Source: Oehlia diaphana
Taxonomy: Eukaryota; Glomeromycota; Glomeromycetes; Glomerales; Glomeraceae
Reading direction: 5' to 3'
Length of the DNA stretch: 10,675 nucleotides
NCBI GenBank assembly: GCA_003833135.1
Contig: QZLH01001341.1
Location: 32,507 to 43,181 of the forward strand
This document shows, in pieces, positions 6,700-10,675 of this stretch. The number at the start of each line of letters is the position of its first letter. The stretch's first letter is position 1. Made by a program: the position numbers and the translations under genes. The notes below the pieces were generated by a model. That model worked only from the letters and a program-made list of their open reading frames with translations, was not told the DNA's origin and did no database searches.

Positions 6700-8382
6700 C
6701 TAGTTCATGTTTTCAGAAATTTTACACATCAAAGAAAGAACTTGGAAAAACTCACTACCTCCATCAACTAACCGTTTATCTACTATGCCTATACTTTCTC
6801 CTATATTACACTTATGATTTTCACTAAATCGTAAATCTTGAAGAACCTGAAAGAAAACCTGATAAAATTTTACATTAATAAAATTATTACATTGTCGAAA
6901 AAAGTATGCGTGTTATTTGACTTTACCTGTTCTATTATTTGCTTTCCAAAATATCCAGATGCAATGACATTACTTACGGTTTCTTGAATTTTATCATAAG
7001 ATTTGCTCGCAGCACTTTCAATTAAGTCATTAATTATGTCGTCCGGTACAATCTGTTTATTTGAGAATTAAAAAAAATCCTAGCCTTGAGTCTCTAATAA
7101 GTCATAGTATAAAACAAGATTTTTATAGCACTTTATAGCATTATAATATAAATTTAACGTCAATTTATTACCCCGACAGTTTCTTTAATTGTATCGACTG
7201 TGACTCGATCATTCTTGTGAAGTTTAGATGCATTATTGAGCCAAGTAATCGCCTTTCTTAGATCTCCTTGAGAGTCTTTAATCAATTCATCTAGCGCCTA
7301 AATAAGTTGAATAAATTTATTGCATATTTTTATAATTTATTACACGTTTTACACGTAAAATTACACGTAAAAAATTACAACCTCTGAATAATAGTTGATT
7401 CCTTCTTGTTCACATATATAACTAAGGCGATTTCTCATATTTTCAGTGCCTATGCTCTTGAATCGAAATAATGTACAACGAGATTTCAACGCAGGAATAA
7501 TACTAAAACAATATGTTTCGTTATGTTAAACGAGTTGATAAAATAGAAAGTCGCAATGTCTTTACAAACCTACCACGATACTTGATTGCAAATAAGACAA
7601 AACCGAGTAAGTTCAGAGTATTTTTCTATTATGCGTCGCAATGCCTCTTGAGCGTCTTTCGTTAAAGAATCGGCTTCGTCCAGAATTATAATCTTAAAAC
7701 CTGGACATTTATTCCTGTATATCAAAATAAAATATGTTCAGACATAGCAAAATCTTCGAAATGTGAAATTTTAAAAAGATCGTATGCAAATCACCTATCA
7801 CTATCACCAACAATACATGACCGTGCATAGTTTTTTACTCTCTCCCTGATCACACCAATTCCACGCTCATGCGAAGCATTTAATTCCAAGACACGAGATT
7901 TCATCAGTTCTGAACTATCAATTAAATATTTGTTTACCTTAAAATACAATGTTTTAGCTATTTAACATAAATTCTATACCCGAATAATTCACGTGCAAGT
8001 GCCAAGATTGTAGAAGTTTTTCCAGTACCCGGAGGGCCATAAAATAACATATGAGGTAACTTTTAAAGGGAATACATAAGTTTTTTTTATTGAATCGTCT
8101 GAAATTAATATTACCAACTTACGCTATCTTTAAAATGATTCAAGGTAATCAAAGTTTCTTCTTGAGCACTTATATTGTTTAAGGACTTTGGACGGCTAAA
8201 ATAAAAAATTTTCTTATAAGATATATTGAGAAAGTTACGGTATACATATAAAATTTACAACGTTAAAAAAAAAAAAAAAATAAAATAAAACTTCATTACT
8301 ATTTTTCTATCCATGGTAAGCATGAAGTATAATCTTTTGTCGATCTAGAGCGAGTGTCTTGATTCCGAAAAAACGAACCCAT
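6700..8382 (-). CDS. RFC2: Replication factor C small subunit, yeast Rfc2 / human RFC4 type (nine exons)
   Basis: Minus-strand exons are 8300-8382, 8123-8195, 7980-8059, 7795-7914, 7574-7714, 7382-7502, 7172-7297, 6927-7052 and 6700-6846. Introns are 63-119 bp with GT..AG ends, and the join gives 338 aa without a stop. RFC loads the PCNA clamp at primer-template junctions in the nucleus. Visible motifs are PWIEKYRPK (23-31), Walker A GPPGTGKT (60-67), [10 protein letters not shown] (88-97), Walker B ILDEAD (129-134), sensor 1 CLICN (158-162), arginine finger SRC (173-175) and sensor 2 GDLRKA (217-222). LPHMLFYG and LMKSR match the Rfc2 type best. Oddities: His94 replaces the normally invariant Asp of SDERG, and the segment before SRC (VSCIIPALK) departs from the usual SRIIxPL. 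It may be a diverged paralogue. Note that human RFC2 is a different subunit. Confidence 0.9.
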
Positions 8383-8401
8383 TGCAAGTTGCTTTATTTT
8401 T

Positions 8402-8407
8402 ACGCGT
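8402..8407. promoter_or_regulatory. ACGCGT, candidate MluI cell-cycle box upstream of the RFC gene
   Basis: The palindromic hexamer, flanked by TTTTT and TTT, ends 20 bases before the RFC start codon at 8382. That is closer than usual for an upstream element, so it could fall in or near the 5' leader. DNA-replication genes are the classic targets of this box in yeasts. Confidence 0.45.
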
Positions 8408-8455
8408 TTACGAAATTTTTATATACCTTCCACGGTTTCAATCGACAAAAATTTG

Positions 8456-8463
8456 ATTGGCTA
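8456..8463 (-). promoter_or_regulatory. TAGCCAAT, candidate CCAAT box of the RFC gene
   Basis: The octamer lies 74-81 bases before the RFC ATG in the forward orientation for that gene. The identical octamer in the same relative orientation lies 95-102 bases before the TAF9 ATG. Confidence 0.4.
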
Positions 8464-8508
8464 TATGAATTTTAATTTTAAATAAAGTGACATATTTATC
8501 GAATTAGA

Positions 8509-8835
8509 GTACCTCCCTAAATATCACCTCTAAAAAAAATGATTTGCGATTAGTAATTTTATTGTATCGTTATATAGAAAAGGATTGATTATTAGTGATT
8601 CTGGAAGAATTTGAATGATTTTCTCGTAGTTTTCTTGTTAAAAACATTTTGTATTACACAAGATTTTAAAATTTGCTTATAATGAAACTACTTTAACTAA
8701 AGGATTGAAAAATCACCAAAATTCTTCCAGAATCACTAATAATCGATCCTTTTCTATACAATGATATAATAAAATTGCCTATAATTGCAAATTTTTGGAA
8801 ATCATTTTTTTTAGAAGTGATATTTAAGGAAGTAC
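8509..8835. mobile_element. Foldback MITE with arms of about 115-130 bp, upstream of the RFC gene
   Basis: The left arm (about 8509-8625) and right arm (about 8707-8835) are inverted copies, separated by an 81-bp spacer. The outer ends read GTACCTCCCTAAATATCAC and, in complement, GTACTTCCTTAAATATCAC. The inner halves share GGAT(T/C)GATTATTAGTG and TTCTGGAAGAATTT. The right arm has about ten extra bases in the middle. TA at 8510-8511 and 8833-8834 could be the duplicated target, as in Tc1/mariner elements, but this is not proven. It encodes nothing and ends 127 bases before the RFC start codon. Confidence 0.75.
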
Positions 8836-10407
8836 ATTAATTTAAAAAGGGCAATAAACCAATTATTAGTAGCATAACACACCTATGAAAGTCTTATAAT
8901 AATTATATGTAAACAATTATTTCTGTACTGATATTTCAATAATTCTTTTATTATAAGTAATTGTTATCAATCATGTTGTAGATGATAACTAATTTAGCAC
9001 TAGGATTACTATGTATATCATATTGGTATTTGATCAAGTTTGAGAAGATAAGAATTAACTTTAATTAACAATTTTATCATATGCTAATTTTAAACTAAAT
9101 GTCAATGATTTATTATGATTTATCCAGATTTATTGGATTTGGGAAGATAAGAATTAACTTTAATTAAAGTTCGTAATTTATGTTGTTTAATGATTTTATT
9201 ATATATTAATATTAAATTAAATGTCAAATTTTTATTACTATAAATCAGAAATTCTGAATTGTATAAATTGTCTGATTGTCTTAAATTGGAAATGCTGAAT
9301 TTTAAAATTTTCTGATTGTTATAAATCAAAAATGCTGAATTGTGTAAATCTTCTGAATTTTAGCTAAATTTAGTTTAATTTTTGATTTATTACATGTCCA
9401 ATTTGTCTTATTTCAACTAATATATATCCTATCTGAGAAAAATATTTTCAATTTAATTATTAAATAATTTTTTTTATATAATATCATATAATAAACCTAT
9501 TTTTAATAAGTAAATTTTTAATCTCCAATTATCATATATAATTTTATCACTTGTTATTATATCATTTTTTTCAAGAGGTTAACATATGATCATTAAATAT
9601 GAATTTAAATTTTTATAATAAATTAAATTATTATAAGCTTTACATCATCAGTACAATTAATACAATTAATACAATAACTCTCTTTTTCTCACTACTTTCA
9701 TATCAAAATTTTTCTCTTTTCTCTTACACTTTATTATTTTATTTATTATAATGTTTTTTTCAAACTCTACTGTATTTCTTGAATATAAACTTGACAAATT
9801 ATATAGATTTTTGAAAAATGAAAAGAACTAATAAGATTTGTAATTATGAATTTTAGTTTATTTTTATTTTATGAACGATTACTAACTGTTCTTTTCTTTT
9901 TTTATAGATTCAATAAATTTCTGGTGAATAAAAAACCAAGATTCAAAAAACAAAAAATTTTTGATGTTTAAAATCTATCTACTTTGGAGAAAAATAGATT
10001 ATAAATCTTTTTAAAAAAAAGTTAAAGAATAATCTAATACTAAATCAAGCAATGTTTTTTGACTATATTATATACATATACTAAACTTTTTTTTATAAGA
10101 AATACTTATTATTTCTGTAGATAAATCTGAAAATAATAGTTCTCATATAAATATTAATGCTAACATTTAGAAATATATATATATTTGATATGCTTATTAT
10201 TTTATTCTAATAGGTATAACTTTATTATAAATGTGTTTTTTATTTATTTGCATTTACTTTGTATTCACAATATTCACATAAAATGATCTTATTCTAATAA
10301 AATATAATTTAATATTAATTATTTACCAGCATTTTCTTTATTATAAATGTAATTAATTAAAGTTAGTGTAAATGTGAGTCCATTAATAAAATATTGAATT
10401 AAACTAA
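8836..10407. other. AT-rich intergenic spacer without a recognisable gene
   Basis: No frame of convincing coding character is present on either strand. The visible structure is a repeated block, GAAGATAAGAATTAACTTTAA (9044 and 9141), in a roughly 97-bp duplication. There is a 40-bp tandem repeat at 9239-9360, three partial copies of ATACAATTA at 9650-9676, and a weak direct repeat of TTATTCTAATA (10201 and 10289) and TTTATTATAAATGT (10220 and 10337). Confidence 0.5.
9239..9360. repeat. 40-bp tandem repeat, three copies
   Basis: The units begin near 9239, 9281 and 9320. Each reads roughly TATAAATCAGAAATGCTGAA, then a TTGTATAAAT-like and a TCTGATTGT-like part. Copies are imperfect. The minus-strand frame that crosses them is a by-product of the repeat. 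Confidence 0.55.
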
Positions 10408-10506
10408 TATAGTTAAACCTTAATATAGTGAACCCTTGATATAATGAATTTTTCAGATAATTATAATAAATTTCCCTTTATTATAATGAATTAACTAATT
10501 AAAGAA

Positions 10507-10627
10507 ACTCTTCCCGCCGATCGTTCGGTCACAAATTCGCACTAGTAGTTTGAAGAAAATTTTACGTTTTTAACGCTTAAAAGTCATAGAAAATATTGTT
10601 TTTTCGATATAGAATTTCGGGAAGAGT
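10507..10627. repeat. Inverted repeat just before the frame at 10631
   Basis: ACTCTTCCCG at 10507-10516 is exactly inverted as CGGGAAGAGT at 10618-10627, enclosing 101 bases and ending three bases before the ATG. A small CCGA/TCGG stem lies at its left side (10517-10528). It may be a leader structure or a tiny nested element. Confidence 0.5.
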
Positions 10628-10630
10628 AAT

Positions 10631-10675
10631 ATGGAAGGGGTAGAATTTACCCAACCTTCAGGAAGTAGCACTTCA
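10631..10675 (+). CDS. Possible start of the transposon's coding frame (partial)
   Basis: ATG at 10631 opens a frame of 15 codons, MEGVEFTQPSGSSTS, that reaches the window edge without a stop. In a pogo/Fot1-type element this is where a DDE transposase with CENP-B-like DNA-binding domains would begin, but the residues visible here are too few to show any domain. The assignment rests on position inside the element alone. Confidence 0.35.
   Translation, partial: MEGVEFTQPSGSSTS

Larger units (their letters stand above)
10408..10675. mobile_element. Left end of a pogo/Fot1 (Tigger-like) DNA transposon, cut by the window edge
   Basis: After a TA at 10408-10409 the sequence AGTTAAACCTTAATATAGTG begins, followed by CCCTTGATATAATGAATTT and two further ATAATAAAT/ATAATGAA words to about 10493. 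Ends with AGTNAAACC followed by repeated TATAATGAA-type words are typical of fungal pogo/Fot1 elements (family knowledge). The usual leading C before AGT is a T here. Base composition rises after 10505, and an open frame starts at 10631. The right end lies outside the window. Confidence 0.6.

Noticed and set aside
7915..7979. Earlier acceptor TTTTAAG for RFC exon 4
   Set aside because: Splicing there places an immediate TAA in frame; the later TTGATAG acceptor restores the conserved [10 protein letters not shown] sequence.
9120..9329. 69-codon minus-strand frame
   Set aside because: It lies in the AT-rich tandem repeats and has only Asn/Ile/Leu/Lys/Ser-type low-complexity content.

Overview
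The window looks like nuclear DNA from a very AT-rich, repeat-laden fungus. Genes carry several short introns of about 60-145 bp with GTAAGT-like donors and TTTTAG/CAG-like acceptors, and there are many small inverted-repeat transposons. The style fits an arbuscular mycorrhizal fungus of the Rhizophagus type, but that assignment is inference from base composition, intron form and repeat style, not from a marker gene. No prokaryotic, organellar or viral gene was recognised.

Three complete conserved genes occupy the middle, about 3.77-8.38 kb. TAF9 (minus strand, four exons, 224 aa) is a histone-fold subunit of TFIID and SAGA. It is divergent from CKS1 (plus strand, one exon, 232 aa), the cyclin-dependent-kinase phospho-adaptor, which here carries a long glutamine-rich N-terminal extension. 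A 325-bp gap forms their shared promoter. CKS1 converges on a replication factor C small subunit (minus strand, nine exons, 338 aa; Rfc2 in yeast naming, RFC4 in human naming). CKS1 and the RFC gene each have one ACGCGT hexamer (the fungal MluI cell-cycle box) just before the start codon, which suggests shared G1/S control.

Left flank (1-3772): a small terminal-inverted-repeat (TIR) element at 1-244; a short open frame that may be a stray last exon; a degenerate satellite of about 120-bp units (385-1180); a 42-nt T run; a short inverted-repeat element (1563-1727); and a large foldback element (2122-3013). A second element sits nested in one arm of the foldback, and the other arm preserves the empty insertion site.

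Right flank (8383-10675): a foldback element lies 127 bp upstream of the RFC start codon. About 1.5 kb of AT-rich DNA with short tandem repeats follows. The window ends in the left end of a pogo/Fot1-like transposon whose transposase frame may begin 45 bases before the edge.

I see no new multi-gene system. The items most worth a second look are the Q-rich CKS1, the RFC subunit with substitutions in normally invariant motifs, the paired cell-cycle boxes, and the nested foldback with its internal empty site.
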